This document shows positions 24,344-36,800 of a stretch of 64,000 nucleotides of DNA, one piece after another. The position numbers and the translations under genes are program-made. The DNA is taken from the NCBI RefSeq assembly GCF_014174515.1, contig NZ_JACJUG010000006.1, forward strand, positions 124,001 through 188,000, given 5' to 3'. Source of the DNA: Mitsuaria sp. WAJ17 (GTDB lineage Bacteria > Pseudomonadota > Gammaproteobacteria > Burkholderiales > Burkholderiaceae_C). Under the pieces are notes generated by a model that searched no databases, was not told the origin of the DNA, and saw only the letters and a program-made list of their open reading frames with translations. Every line of letters starts with the position of its first letter. Within the stretch, counting starts at the first letter, position 1.

Positions 24344-24650
24344 GCATCGGGCCTGCCAGCCGAAGAGGCCCGGGCACAAAGTGGTATTGCAGCGGCTTGG
24401 CGCGGATTCGTTCACGTCCGCGCCCGCTTGCGGTGATCAAAAAACTGACCGAGCGCTGACACTTCGCGCTGCCGTTTTCCGGCCCCTTCTTCGAACAGGG
24501 AACCGGAAGCGGCGACCGGGTTCGCTGCCATGCCGGGCAGGCCCTCAGGCCGGGCTCTCGCCCGATCCGAGGCTGCCTCCTTCCGCGCCGAAAAGTCGGC
24601 GCCTTGCGCAAGCGCGATCCGGCCCGAATCGACGTTTCTGAGGTCACCTG
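24344..24650. other. Intergenic region upstream of chemoreceptor gene
   Basis: 307 bases with no convincing gene. About 50 bases before the chemoreceptor ATG there is a 7-bp hairpin GCGCCGA-AAAG-TCGGCGC (24585-24602), possibly in the mRNA leader. I looked for a flagellar sigma-28 promoter and did not find a convincing one. Confidence 0.5.
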
Positions 24651-26195
24651 ATGCAATTCCTGTCCCACCTGCGCATCGGCCAGCGTCTGGCCGTGAGCTA
24701 CGCGCTGCTGATCCTGCTGCTCATGGCCATTGGCGCCTACGGTGCGGCCAATGCAAACCACCTCGCCAAGGACCTGGACCGCACAGCCAACTCCAGCCTG
24801 GTCAAGATCGCTGCCGCCAATGCGCTGGAGAGTGACGTCAACATCATCGCCCGCGCCTCGCGCGACCTGCTGCTGCTGGACGAAGCCCGCCAGATCAAGA
24901 AGCAGAAGGCTGCCATCGACGGTGCCATGCAGAACCTGGAGACGCACCTCGGCGAGCTGCAGGCCCAGGTCGATGACGACAAGGAGCGCGACATCGTCGC
25001 CCAGGTGAAGGAGCGCCAGGGCCGCTTCCTGGCCTCGGTGAGCAAGTTCCTCAAGATCCAGGCCGATGGCAGTCCCGACGAGGCGCGCGAGAGCCTCATC
25101 ACCGACGTGCGCCCGGCCCAGCAGGCCTACCAGGAAGGCCTGAAGAGTCTGGTCGAGGCCAAGTTCGAGAGCGCCCGCTCGCTGGCCGAGTCCGGCTCCG
25201 CACTGGCGAGCCGCTCGGTGGCCATCACCCTGGGCCTGGTCGTGGTGGCGGTGCTGATCGGCGGCGGCGGCGGCGTGGCCATCTCGCGCTCCATCATCGT
25301 GCCGGCACGCCAGGCCAAGGATGCCGCCCAGGCCATCAGCTCGGGCGACCTGTCCTACCGCATCCAGGCCAGCGGCCGCGACGAGCTGGGCCAGATGCTG
25401 CAAGCCATGCAGGACATGCAGGAAGCGCTGTCCGGCGTGGTGAGCAGTGTGTCCGATGCCGCCGGCGAGGTGGCACAGAACTCCAGCGCCATCGCCAACA
25501 GCAATGGCAATCTCTCGGACCGCACCGCGCGTTCGGCGGCCAGCCTTCAGAACACGGCCGCTTCGGTCGAGCAGATCGCCGCCAACCTCACCGGCGCCAG
25601 CGAGCTGACCCGCAAGGCCGCCGGCATCGCCGGCAAGGCCCGCCAGTCGGCCTCTGCCGGTGGCCAGGTGGTGGCCCAGGTGGTGTCCACCATGGAGGAG
25701 ATCAGCACGAGCTCGCGCAAGATCGGCGACATCATCGGCGTGATCGATGGCATCGCCTTCCAGACCAACATTCTGGCCCTGAACGCCGCCGTGGAAGCCG
25801 CGCGCGCTGGCGACCACGGCAAGGGCTTCGCGGTGGTGGCTTCCGAGGTCCGAGCCCTGGCCTCCCGCAGTGCTCAGGCCGCCAAGGAGATCAAGGTGCT
25901 GATCCAGGAATCGTCCGTCAAGGTGGAGAACGGCACGGCCCTGGTCAACAACGCGGGCGCCACCATCCGCAGCGTGGTGGACGAGGTCAACAACATGGGC
26001 CAGCTGATCGAGGAGATCTCGCACTCGGCCCAGGAGCAGGCCAGCGGCGTGGGCGTGGTGAACGGCGCCATGAACGAGCTGGACCGCGCCACGCAGCAGA
26101 ACTCCACCCTGGTCGAGGAGCTCAGCCGCTCCACGGAGGCCCTGCGCGACAGCTCCAGCCGCCTGCTCAGCGCCGTCGGCTTCTTCCGCGCCTGA
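24651..26195 (+). CDS. Methyl-accepting chemotaxis protein, four-helix-bundle sensor
   Basis: 514-residue inner-membrane chemoreceptor. Transmembrane helices at about 10-32 and 190-212 flank a periplasmic helical domain of the 4HB_MCP type ([26 protein letters not shown], then [21 protein letters not shown]). A HAMP domain follows ([21 protein letters not shown]), then the cytoplasmic coiled coil with the hairpin tip [27 protein letters not shown] that contacts CheA/CheW. The C-terminus ends AVGFFRA with no CheR-binding pentapeptide. The ligand is unknown. It is followed 42 bases later by a TonB-domain gene on the same strand. Confidence 0.93.
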   Translation: MQFLSHLRIGQRLAVSYALLILLLMAIGAYGAANANHLAKDLDRTANSSLVKIAAANALESDVNIIARASRDLLLLDEARQIKKQKAAIDGAMQNLETHLGELQAQVDDDKERDIVAQVKERQGRFLASVSKFLKIQADGSPDEARESLITDVRPAQQAYQEGLKSLVEAKFESARSLAESGSALASRSVAITLGLVVVAVLIGGGGGVAISRSIIVPARQAKDAAQAISSGDLSYRIQASGRDELGQMLQAMQDMQEALSGVVSSVSDAAGEVAQNSSAIANSNGNLSDRTARSAASLQNTAASVEQIAANLTGASELTRKAAGIAGKARQSASAGGQVVAQVVSTMEEISTSSRKIGDIIGVIDGIAFQTNILALNAAVEAARAGDHGKGFAVVASEVRALASRSAQAAKEIKVLIQESSVKVENGTALVNNAGATIRSVVDEVNNMGQLIEEISHSAQEQASGVGVVNGAMNELDRATQQNSTLVEELSRSTEALRDSSSRLLSAVGFFRA

Positions 26196-26237
26196 AACCG
26201 CACATCCCTTTCCCGTTGTAGTCCTCCTGAAATACAT

Positions 26238-26573
26238 ATGAAGAAGAACACCCTGACCCTCGGCATCAAGCTCCTGCCCGCCCTCGCCGCCCTGCTGCTG
26301 GCCTTCGGCGCCCAGGCTTCACCCAAGCTGATCAAAAAGGTCGCTCCGGAATTCCCGCGTGAAGCCGCCCAGAAGGGCATCAGCGCCGGCACGGTCAAGG
26401 CCAAGCTGAGCATCGAGGCCGACGGCAAGGTGTCCGGCGTCGATATCATCGAATCCGAACCCCGCCGCGTATTCGACCGCGCCGTGACCTCCGCCCTGAT
26501 GGACTGGCGCTTCGAGGCCGGCGGCGAGAAGCAGACCCACGAGGTGAAGCTGGTCTTCAAGAACGACGACTGA
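26238..26573 (+). CDS. Secreted TonB C-terminal-domain protein
   Basis: 111 residues: a Sec signal peptide ending near FGAQA|SPK, then only a TonB C-terminal-like domain (KLIKKVAPEFPREAAQKGISAGTVKAKLSIEADGKVSGVDIIES). There is no proline-rich spacer and no stable N-terminal anchor, so it cannot work as a classic TonB that couples ExbBD energy to receptors. Such stand-alone domains are common in Burkholderiales with unknown role. A strong terminator follows 26 bases after the stop. Confidence 0.85.
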   Translation: MKKNTLTLGIKLLPALAALLLAFGAQASPKLIKKVAPEFPREAAQKGISAGTVKAKLSIEADGKVSGVDIIESEPRRVFDRAVTSALMDWRFEAGGEKQTHEVKLVFKNDD

Positions 26574-26599
26574 GCCGTCCCAGGCACCGGAAACACGAA

Positions 26600-26627
26600 G
26601 GCCCTCGATCACTCGAGGGCCTTTTTT
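26600..26627 (+). terminator. Rho-independent terminator of the TonB-domain gene
   Basis: Perfect 9-bp stem GGCCCTCGA (26600-26608) / TCGAGGGCC (26613-26621) with loop TCAC, followed by TTTTTT (26622-26627). Confidence 0.92.
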
Positions 26628-26684
26628 CTTGGCTTGTCCAGGGGCCGTGCAGAAGGACCATGCCCTGGTGCCGCCTCCGCAGTG

Positions 26685-26715
26685 AAAAAAACGCCGGGCA
26701 GCTGCCCGGCGTTTT
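26685..26715 (-). terminator. Rho-independent terminator of the M4 protease gene
   Basis: Perfect 9-bp stem ACGCCGGGC (26691-26699) / GCCCGGCGT (26704-26712) with loop AGCT. Seven Ts follow on the minus strand (26691-26685) and four on the plus strand, so it may work in both directions. It lies 26 bases after the protease stop. Confidence 0.92.
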
Positions 26716-26740
26716 CATTCCGCGTAGAGATCGAGGACGA

Positions 26741-29052
<2,312 letters not shown>

Positions 29053-31962
29053 ATGCCCGGTGAACTCGACGCCCTGTACGACACAGACGATGCCTTGCAG
29101 CCCTGGCACGCCCTGGGCGTCTTGCATCTGCTGCCCACTGAAACCTCTTCTTGCATCCGCCTGGCCTGGCAGTTGCGGGAGCGAGACAGCCAGCAAGCCG
29201 AGGACTGTCTTGCCATCGCCACGCGGGAAAGCGAGAGGAGCGGGAAAGCACTGAGTCCCCAGGAGCACTGGCTCGCCCGACTGACTCAGGCCGAGCTGCT
29301 GCGCCTGCAGGCCCGCCTTTCGGAGGCCTCCGCACTCCTTGCGGGCCTGCGCGCGCAGGATGCGCCTAGCCTCGTCCTGGCCGCGGACCTGCACGGGGTG
29401 CGGGCCGACATCGCCACTGGTGCGGGCGACTTTGCCGAGCGCGACCAGTGCCTGCGACTGGCCGCCGACTGCGCGGAGCAGGCCGGCGAACCAGCACGCG
29501 AGATCTACTATCGCGCCATGCTGGCCCGCCTGCAGGTCCTGCGCGGGCAGGCCCCCGAGCGGGACCTCGAGGCCCGACTGCAGGACGCCGCGGCCTGGCC
29601 GCCGTATGTGCAGGCAGCGCTCCAGCAGCTGCGCGCAACCCGCGCCTTCCGCCGCAGCGACTATGCGCAGGCCATCGAGGCCTATGTGCGCTGCCACCAG
29701 CTGGCCTTGTCCAGCGGGCAACTGCACCTAGCCATCATCGCGGCCAGCAACATCGGCAATGCCTTCACCAGCCTCAACGACCATGACGCCGCCCTGGAGT
29801 GGGTGGAGCGCGGCCTGGAGCTGGCCCTGCCCACGGCCTGGCCCAGCGCCATTGGCAGTTGCCAGAGCCAGGTCGGGGAAGCCCTGCGTCACCTGGGCCG
29901 GCTGGACCTTGCGCAGCAGCGCCTGGACGAGGCCGAACAGACCCTGAGGCCCCTGCAGGCTTCGCGCTATTACGCAATCGCGCTGCGCTACCGCGCCGAG
30001 CTGGCCCTGGACCAGCAGCGGTACACCGAGGCCCTGGAACGCCTGGATGCGCTCGCGTCCCGTGCCGAGGTCCGCGACCTGGCGATGGACCTGCGCCGCA
30101 GCCGCGCCCTGGCCCTGATGCGCCTGAGCCGACTGGACGAAGCCCAGGCGGCCGCCCAGGCCGGCCTGGACGACGCCCGCCAGGCGCAGGTCGGCGACCT
30201 GCAGGTCTTGGCCCACATGGTCCTGGCCCAGATCGCGCGGGAGCGCCACCGCCAGCAGACGGACGCCGGACAGTTGGTGCAGGCCGCCTCGCACCTGGAC
30301 CAGGCCCTGGCTGCGGCCTCAGGCATCCAGCACTATTCGCCGCCGATCGAGTTGCTGGACTTGCAGGCGCAGACCAATGCCGACCTGGGCCGGTTCGAGG
30401 CTGCCTACCATGCGGCCGTGCAGGCGGGCGCCCTGCGCGAGCGCCTGCACGGTCAGGACGTCACCGGGCGCATGCTGGCCATGCAGCTGCGCTACATGAC
30501 GGAAAGCGAGCGCGCCGAATCCGCCCACCACCGCGCCCTGGCCCATGCGGAGGCCCAGCGGGCCGAGCTGGCCCAACAGACCAGCGGCACACTGGCGCGC
30601 CTGGGCGCCATCGGGCAGGAGATCACCACCAAGCTGGATGCTCCCTCGGTGTTCGCGGTGCTGGAGCGCCATGTCCATGCTCTGCTGGATGCGCGCAGCA
30701 TCGCCGTCTACCTGATCGATGCCAACGGCCTCACCATGAGCTCAGTCTTCGACGTGGAGCACGGCCAGCACCTGCCGCCCCACCGCATCCGGCTCGATGC
30801 CGAGGAGAGCAATGCGGCCCGCGCGCTGCGCGAGCGCCGCGAGCTGCTGGTGGCCTTGGCGCCGGACGGCTCCGACCCCAGCCAGGTGCCCGGCACCATG
30901 CGCACCCTCAGCGCGCTCTTCGCCCCGCTGACCGTGGGGGACCGCGTGCTCGGCGTGATGACCATCCAGTCGCCGCTGCAGAACGCCTACGGCGAGATGG
31001 AGCGCCTGGTGTTCCGCACCCTGAGCGCCTACACCGCCATCGCTCTGGACAATGCCCGCGCCTACAGCGACCTCGGCGACGCCCAGAAGCAGCTGGCCGC
31101 GCAGGAAAAGCTGGCGGCGCTGGGCGCCCTGGTGGCCGGCGTGGCCCACGAACTCAACACGCCCATCGGCAATTCCCTGCTGATGGCGGGCACGCTGCAG
31201 AACAAGACCGACGAGATCGAGGCCGCCATGAGCGCCAACACCCTTCGACGCAGCAGCCTGGTCCGCTACCTCGACGACGCGCGGCAGGCCGCGCTGCTGA
31301 TCCACCGCGGCCTGCAGACGGCCGCCGGCCTCGTGGCCAGCTTCAAGCAAGTGGCCGTGGACCGCACCAGCGAGCAGCGCCGCGTCTTCGACCTGGCCCT
31401 CACCGTCACCGACATCGTGGCCACGATGATGGGCGTGGTGCGCAAGGCGGGCCATCGGGTGGAGATCGACATCCCGCCCGGGCTGGAGATCGACGCCTAC
31501 CCCGGGCCGCTAGGGCAGGTGCTCAGCAACTTCATCAACAACGCCTTGCTCCATGCCTTCGAGGCCCGATCGCACGAAGGCGTAATGAGCATCCGTGCAC
31601 GCAGCACCGCCCCCGGCTGGCTGGAGCTGCAGTTCGCCGATGACGGCCAGGGCATCCCCGCCGAGCTGCTGCACCGGGTCTTCGAGCCCTTTTTCACCAC
31701 CAAGCTCGGTCGCGGCGGCACAGGGCTGGGCCTTTCCATCAGCTACAACATCATCGAGCAGCTCTTCGGCGGGCGGCTGAGCGTGCAGAGCAGCCCCGGC
31801 CAGGGCACGCGCTTCACCCTGGATCTGCCACGCCAGGCGCCGCTGCGGCCCACCGAGGGGGAGGTGCCGCTGCACCTCGGGGCCGATGTGCCGGCCCAGG
31901 GGACTGCCTCCGAGGTCACGGGCGCGGGATTCGCAGCCGAGGTTCCGGCTACGGGACAATAG
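29053..31962 (+). CDS. Soluble TPR-GAF sensor histidine kinase
   Basis: 969 residues with no signal peptide or membrane helix, so a cytoplasmic sensor. Residues about 1-480 are helical TPR-like repeats (for example SNIGNAFTSLNDHDAALEWVERGLEL, SQVGEALRHLGRLDLAQQRLDEA). A coiled-coil linker (RALAHAEAQRAELAQQ) leads to a GAF domain at about 530-680 (DAPSVFAVLERHVHALLDARSIAVYLID). The kinase H-box is VAGVAHELNTPIGN with H699. The HATPase domain has NFINNALLHAFEA (N-box), FADDGQGIP (G1) and GRGGTGLGLSISYNIIEQ (G2). No response regulator is adjacent, so the partner is unknown. The C-terminal 50 residues are disordered. Confidence 0.92.
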   Translation: MPGELDALYDTDDALQPWHALGVLHLLPTETSSCIRLAWQLRERDSQQAEDCLAIATRESERSGKALSPQEHWLARLTQAELLRLQARLSEASALLAGLRAQDAPSLVLAADLHGVRADIATGAGDFAERDQCLRLAADCAEQAGEPAREIYYRAMLARLQVLRGQAPERDLEARLQDAAAWPPYVQAALQQLRATRAFRRSDYAQAIEAYVRCHQLALSSGQLHLAIIAASNIGNAFTSLNDHDAALEWVERGLELALPTAWPSAIGSCQSQVGEALRHLGRLDLAQQRLDEAEQTLRPLQASRYYAIALRYRAELALDQQRYTEALERLDALASRAEVRDLAMDLRRSRALALMRLSRLDEAQAAAQAGLDDARQAQVGDLQVLAHMVLAQIARERHRQQTDAGQLVQAASHLDQALAAASGIQHYSPPIELLDLQAQTNADLGRFEAAYHAAVQAGALRERLHGQDVTGRMLAMQLRYMTESERAESAHHRALAHAEAQRAELAQQTSGTLARLGAIGQEITTKLDAPSVFAVLERHVHALLDARSIAVYLIDANGLTMSSVFDVEHGQHLPPHRIRLDAEESNAARALRERRELLVALAPDGSDPSQVPGTMRTLSALFAPLTVGDRVLGVMTIQSPLQNAYGEMERLVFRTLSAYTAIALDNARAYSDLGDAQKQLAAQEKLAALGALVAGVAHELNTPIGNSLLMAGTLQNKTDEIEAAMSANTLRRSSLVRYLDDARQAALLIHRGLQTAAGLVASFKQVAVDRTSEQRRVFDLALTVTDIVATMMGVVRKAGHRVEIDIPPGLEIDAYPGPLGQVLSNFINNALLHAFEARSHEGVMSIRARSTAPGWLELQFADDGQGIPAELLHRVFEPFFTTKLGRGGTGLGLSISYNIIEQLFGGRLSVQSSPGQGTRFTLDLPRQAPLRPTEGEVPLHLGADVPAQGTASEVTGAGFAAEVPATGQ

Positions 31963-32006
31963 CGGCCCGACTCCCCCGTACCGCGACACAGGAAAGACAC
32001 CTCAGC

Positions 32007-32966
32007 ATGGCCATCCAATGGTTCCCGGGCCACATGCACGCCACGCGCAAGGCCATCAAGGAGCGCATGAAGCAGGGCATCGACGTCGTCATTGAGCTCA
32101 TCGACGCGCGCCTGCCCGGCTCCAGCGCCAACCCTCTGCTGGCCTCGCTGACGGACGGCAAGCCCAGCCTCAAGCTGCTGAACAAGCAGGATCTCGCCGA
32201 CCCCGCCCGCACCCAACTCTGGCTGGACCACTACAACGCCCTGCCCGGCACCCGCGCCCTGCCGCTGGACGCCGGCAACAAGGCGCCGGCCAAGGCCCTG
32301 GTGGCGGCCTGCCGCGAACTGGCGCCCCTGCGTGGCGGCATGAGCAAGCCCCTGCGCATCCTCATCTGCGGCATCCCCAACGTGGGCAAGTCCACGTTGA
32401 TCAACACCCTGGTGGGCAAGAAGTCCGCCAAGACGGGTGACGAGCCCGGCATCACCAAGGTCGAACAGCGCATCACCCTGGACCAGGACGCCTACCTCTT
32501 CGACACCCCCGGCATGCTGTGGCCGCGCATCAGCATTCCAGAGAGCGGCTACAAGCTGGCTGCCAGCGGTGCCGTGGGCCGCAATGCGCTGGATGAGGAG
32601 GAGGTGGCGCTAGAGCTGCTGGACTACCTGCGCCTGCACTACGCCCCGCTGCTGCAGGCCCGATACAGGCTCGAAGGTGACATCGGGACGCTCAAGATCG
32701 ACGAGTTGCTGGAGGCCATTGGCCGCAAGCGAGGCGCCGTACTGGGCGGCGGCCGCGTCAACCTGCAGAAGGCCGCCGAGATCCTCATGTACGAGTTCCG
32801 CCAGGGCGTGCTGGGCCGCATCAGCCTGGAGACCCCGGAGGAATTCAAGGCCTGGGCCGCCGCCGCCGCCATCGCCGATGCCGAGCGCGAGCGCCTGGCC
32901 CAGGAGAAGAAGGCGCAGCGCAAGGGGCGTTCCAGCCGCGACAGCTGGGACGCCGTCGAGGAATGA
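32007..32966 (+). CDS. ylqF: Ribosome biogenesis GTPase YlqF/RbgA
   Basis: 319-residue circularly permuted GTPase that promotes late assembly of the 50S subunit. G-motifs run in the permuted order: G4 NKQD (residues about 59-62), then G1 GIPNVGKSTLIN and G3 DTPGMLWPR. The N-terminus IQWFPGHMHATRKAI is the family signature, in which W-F-P-G-H-M includes the catalytic His. The C-terminal domain (GRISLETPEEF) is standard. Ribosome-binding site AGGAAAG is upstream. The stop overlaps the start of the next binding-protein gene by four bases (ATGA), a translational coupling with no obvious functional link. Confidence 0.94.
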   Translation: MAIQWFPGHMHATRKAIKERMKQGIDVVIELIDARLPGSSANPLLASLTDGKPSLKLLNKQDLADPARTQLWLDHYNALPGTRALPLDAGNKAPAKALVAACRELAPLRGGMSKPLRILICGIPNVGKSTLINTLVGKKSAKTGDEPGITKVEQRITLDQDAYLFDTPGMLWPRISIPESGYKLAASGAVGRNALDEEEVALELLDYLRLHYAPLLQARYRLEGDIGTLKIDELLEAIGRKRGAVLGGGRVNLQKAAEILMYEFRQGVLGRISLETPEEFKAWAAAAAIADAERERLAQEKKAQRKGRSSRDSWDAVEE

Positions 32967-33772
32967 GCCGCATGCGCCAAGCCCGCTGCGAACGCCTCCC
33001 GCTGGGCCTCGTCCTTGCAGGAGCCCTGGCCGGGACACTCGCCATCGGCCGCCCTGCGGCGGCGCAGGATGAACGCGCGCTGACCCTGCTCTACCGCGAC
33101 AAGCCCCCCTACTCCTACACCGAGGACCGCCAGCCCAAGGGCCTGCTGATCGAGCAGTCGCGCGCTGTGCTGGCCGCCGCGGGCATCACCGCGCAGATGG
33201 AGGAGGCGCCGCTCAAGCGCATCCAGCTGGAGCTGCAAGCCAACGACCGCCCCCTGTGCTCGCCCGGCTGGTACAAGCTGCCCGAGCGAGAGCTCTACGC
33301 CCGCTTCAGCTTGCCCATGTCGCAGGACCTGCCGCATATGGTGCTGTTCGGTCCGCGTTCCGCAGCCGCGGTGCGCGCCCACCGCAGCCTCGCCAGCCTG
33401 ATGGCGGACCCCACGCTGCGCATGGCGGTGGTCGATGGCATCTCCTACGGGGGCGAGCTGGACGCTCTGATCCGCCAACAGACGCCCCCGCCGCTGCGTG
33501 CCACCGTGACGCCCGTGCAGCTCACCCGCATGCTGGCCGCGGGTCGTGCCGACTACATGTTCATGGACCGCGAAGACTACCTCTGGCTGAGCCGCCAGGG
33601 CGAGGTCAGCAGCAAACTCGGCGCGCTCAGCTTCCCGGACCTGCCGGCCGGCCTGCAGCGCCACATGATGTGCAGCAGGAAGACGCCGGACGCCACCATG
33701 CAGGCCATTGATGCGGCGATCCGGTCCCTGGGCATGCCCAAGCCCCCCCCGCCCGCAGCCTCGGGGCCATGA
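32963..33772 (+). CDS. Periplasmic solute-binding-like protein (SBP family 3 type)
   Basis: 269 residues with a signal peptide ending near RPAAAQDE (about residue 35). The mature part looks like a family-3 amino-acid-type binding protein: LTLLYRDKPPYSYTEDRQPKGLLIEQSRAVLAAAG is the typical first lobe, and CSPGWYKLPERELYARFSLPM is close to sequences in this family. It lacks a permease or ATPase neighbour, so it may be a stand-alone sensor/scavenger, or be orphan. Translation is coupled to the YlqF gene by an ATGA overlap. A low-complexity Pro-rich tail ends the protein. Confidence 0.75.
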   Translation: MSRMRQARCERLPLGLVLAGALAGTLAIGRPAAAQDERALTLLYRDKPPYSYTEDRQPKGLLIEQSRAVLAAAGITAQMEEAPLKRIQLELQANDRPLCSPGWYKLPERELYARFSLPMSQDLPHMVLFGPRSAAAVRAHRSLASLMADPTLRMAVVDGISYGGELDALIRQQTPPPLRATVTPVQLTRMLAAGRADYMFMDREDYLWLSRQGEVSSKLGALSFPDLPAGLQRHMMCSRKTPDATMQAIDAAIRSLGMPKPPPPAASGP

Positions 33773-33805
33773 AAAAAGGCCGCAGCCCTTGCGAGCTGCG
33801 GCCTT
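33772..33805 (-). terminator. Rho-independent terminator of the TonB-dependent receptor gene
   Basis: 10-bp stem AAGGCCGCAG (33776-33785) / CTGCGGCCTT (33796-33805), followed on the minus strand by six Ts (33777-33772). It lies 43 bases after the receptor stop and overlaps the end of the convergent binding-protein gene. Confidence 0.88.
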
Positions 33806-33848
33806 GACGATGCGCTGAGCATGGGCCGGTGCTTGCCGGCCCATGGGA

Positions 33849-36800
33849 TCAGAACTCGTAGCGGGCGGTCAGGTTCATGCCCCACTGCGCCAGGCGGGTG
33901 CGGCCGGCGGCATCCGTCGGGGTGACCAGCGGATCCGGCGTGGCGACGGCATACACCATCTTGCCGTCAGGCGTGATGCCTGCGAAGTTCACGAAGCTGC
34001 GGGTGGACGGGAAGGCCGCCTCGGACACCTGACCCCAACGACGGTTCAGCAGGTTGCCGACGTTCATGATGTCCAGGGTGATCACGCCCTTGCCACCGGC
34101 CGTGATGCCGCGCACTTCCTGCGACAGGCGCAGGTCGAAGTTGTTGACCCAGGGAGCGAAGGCCGCGTTGCGGCCCACCACGCCGCCCTTGGCATTGCGC
34201 AGGGCCTTGTCGCCGTTGACCACGTCCCAGAAGGCCGCTTCGGCCGCGGCGCCGGAGGCAGCCACGGTCTGGCCCGGCAGGCGGAACACCACCTCGCCCG
34301 AGCCCGGCGCCTTCGGGATGTACATCAGGTCGTTGCGCGCGCGTCCGTCACCGTTCATGTCGTTGCGGTAGACCCAGCTGTAGGGCTTGCCGGCACGACC
34401 CTCATAGAACACGCCCAGCGTGGTCTTGTAGTTGTCGATGAAGGCCTTGCTGAAGTTCACGGCAGCGCTGATGCGGTCGCGGATCAGGTACTGCGAGTTG
34501 GCGGCCACGTTTTCATTGGGGTTGAAGTTGGCGCGGTTGTTCCAGCTCGAGCTCGACACCGAGGAGGCCAGCGGGCTGACTTCCGTCGCAGCGGTGCGGG
34601 TATAGGCCACGGACCAGCGCAGGTTGCTGTTGACGCGCTGAGAGAGCTGCAGCGTCAGCGTGTCGCCATCACCCTTGTTGGTCGAGGAAGCCAGCAGCAC
34701 GTTGTTGTACGCGGCGTTGGACAGTGCCTTGAAGCGCGATCCGCAGGACGAGTTCACCGACTCCGTACCGGCCGTCCAGCAGCCTTCGCTGCGACCGGCG
34801 GCGTTCCAGTACATCTCGCGGCCGTCCGGGGCGTAGGCGGTCACCGTGCCCAGGTTCAGGTGCTGGTAGTACAGGCCCTGCTTGACCTTGGTGTGCAGCC
34901 ATTCCACGCCGGCTTCCAGGCCGTACCAGGGCAGTTGGCCGTCCCAGGCCAGGTTCAGCTTCCACACGGACGGTTGCGACAGGCCCTTCTCGACGAAGTC
35001 GACGTTGGCCTGAGGCGAGCCGGTCAGCGAAGGCTGGCTGGAGCCATCCGGGTTGAAGCGCAGGCCGGCCGGGCAAGGCGTGGTGCCGGTGCCGCAGTTG
35101 TAGACCGCCGTGGCGCCAACGTTCTGGTAGGGGTTGGTCAGCCACACGTTGGCCGCAGCGCCCTGGAACAGGCCCACGCCGCCGCGGAGCTGCGACTTGC
35201 GCTGGTCCACGGTGTCCAGCTGGTAGTTGAAGCCCAGGCGGGGCTGCACCAGCTTCTGGCCGTCCACGTTGGCCGTGTTGTCCAGACCGAAGCCGCCGGT
35301 CTGGCGCACGTTGGTCGCGGCATTGCCGGGGACCACGGGCAGCGCGGCAGCGGCATTGGCCACCGGACGGTCATCCGTCTTGACTTCATCGACGCGGACG
35401 CCGGCCGTGATGTTCAGCTTCTTGTTGATCTTCCAGGTGTCCTGCAGGAAGAAGCCGATGTTGGTCAGCGTCCAGTTGGCGATCGAGTCGTTGAGCGACT
35501 TGCCGGCGAAGGGCAGTTGCACCGAGTAGGACGTCGGGATGCCATTGCGCAGCATCGTCAGCGGGTCGGTGGCAGTGCCGGGGGCGCCGTTGCCGGAGAA
35601 GGTGTAGTTGCCGCGGGCGTCCTGCAGGAAGACGTTGTAGATCTCGTTGCGCGAGAGGTCGGCGCCGCCCTTGATTTCATGGTCGCCCACGAACAGGTTG
35701 CCGGCGAAGTAGGCGTCCAGCGTCTTGGTCTTCAGGTTGTTGAGGTGGCGGCTGCGCTCGGTGCCGAGGTTCAGCGTGCGGCTGCTGCCATTGGTCCACA
35801 CCAGGTTGATCTGCGGCAGGTTGGTGTCGCTCAGCGTGGCCTTCTCATAGTCGCGGTTCGAGACCTTCAGCTCAGTGGAGAAGTCGTCCGTCCAGTCGCT
35901 GAACAGCTGGGCCATCACCGTCTCGATGGTCTTGCGCTCTTTGTACCAGTAGGAGCTCAGCGCCAGCTGGTTGGTGCTGAAGCCAGGCAGGGTCGGCTCG
36001 TTCTGCTCGGTCTTGGTGTATCGCACGTTGGCGCGGTGCTTCTCGCTGATGTTCCAGTCCAGCTTGAGCAGCATGTCCTTGACGCTCAGCTCCAGGCCGC
36101 TGACGTTGTCCAGGCTGCCGGCGTCCACCTTGTAGACGTCCTTCATGATCTTCTGGGCTTCGGAGATCTGGGCCTGGGTGATGTTCACCGCCGTCGCGTT
36201 CGTCGAGCCGGCCGGGCCGTAGGCGGGCGAGGAGATGGAGTTGTGCTGTTCTTCGTAGGCGGTGAAGAAGAAGAGCTTGTCCTTGATGATGGGGCCACCC
36301 AGCGTGAAGCCGTAGAGCCGCTCCTTGAAGGGGGTCAGGCGGGTGAAGGTATCGGTGGGCGGACGATTCCAGCGGCGGCCGGCCAGGTCCTGGTCACGGT
36401 AGGCGTAGGTGGCCGTGCCCTTGAAGGTGTTGGTGCCGGACTTGGTCACCGCGTTGACGTTCGCGCCGGTATAGCCCTTCTGCGTCACGTCGTAGTTGGA
36501 CAGGTTGATCTGCACCGAATCGATGGCGTCCATCGACACCGGCTGCTTCATCGTCGGCAGGTTGTTGGCTTCCAGGCCGAAGGTGTCGCTGATGGACACG
36601 CCGTCCACCGTGATGGAGTTGAAGCGGTTGTTCTGGCCAGCGGCCGAGATCTCGCCGTTTTCCTTGTTGGTCTGGGCGATGCGGGGATCCAGGCGCGCAT
36701 AGTCCTGCAGATTGCGCTGCATGGAGAACTGCTGCGCGAGATCGGCGCCGGTCAGGTTGGTGCCGGAGCCCATGGTGGCGGAGTTGATCTTGGTGCTGGC

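Noticed and set aside
24344..24650. Flagellar sigma-28 promoter for the chemoreceptor
   Set aside because: No TAAAG plus GCCGATAA-like pair at the right spacing was found.
24291..26237. 648-residue antisense frame over the chemoreceptor
   Set aside because: Antisense to a fully recognisable chemoreceptor with no family similarity of its own.
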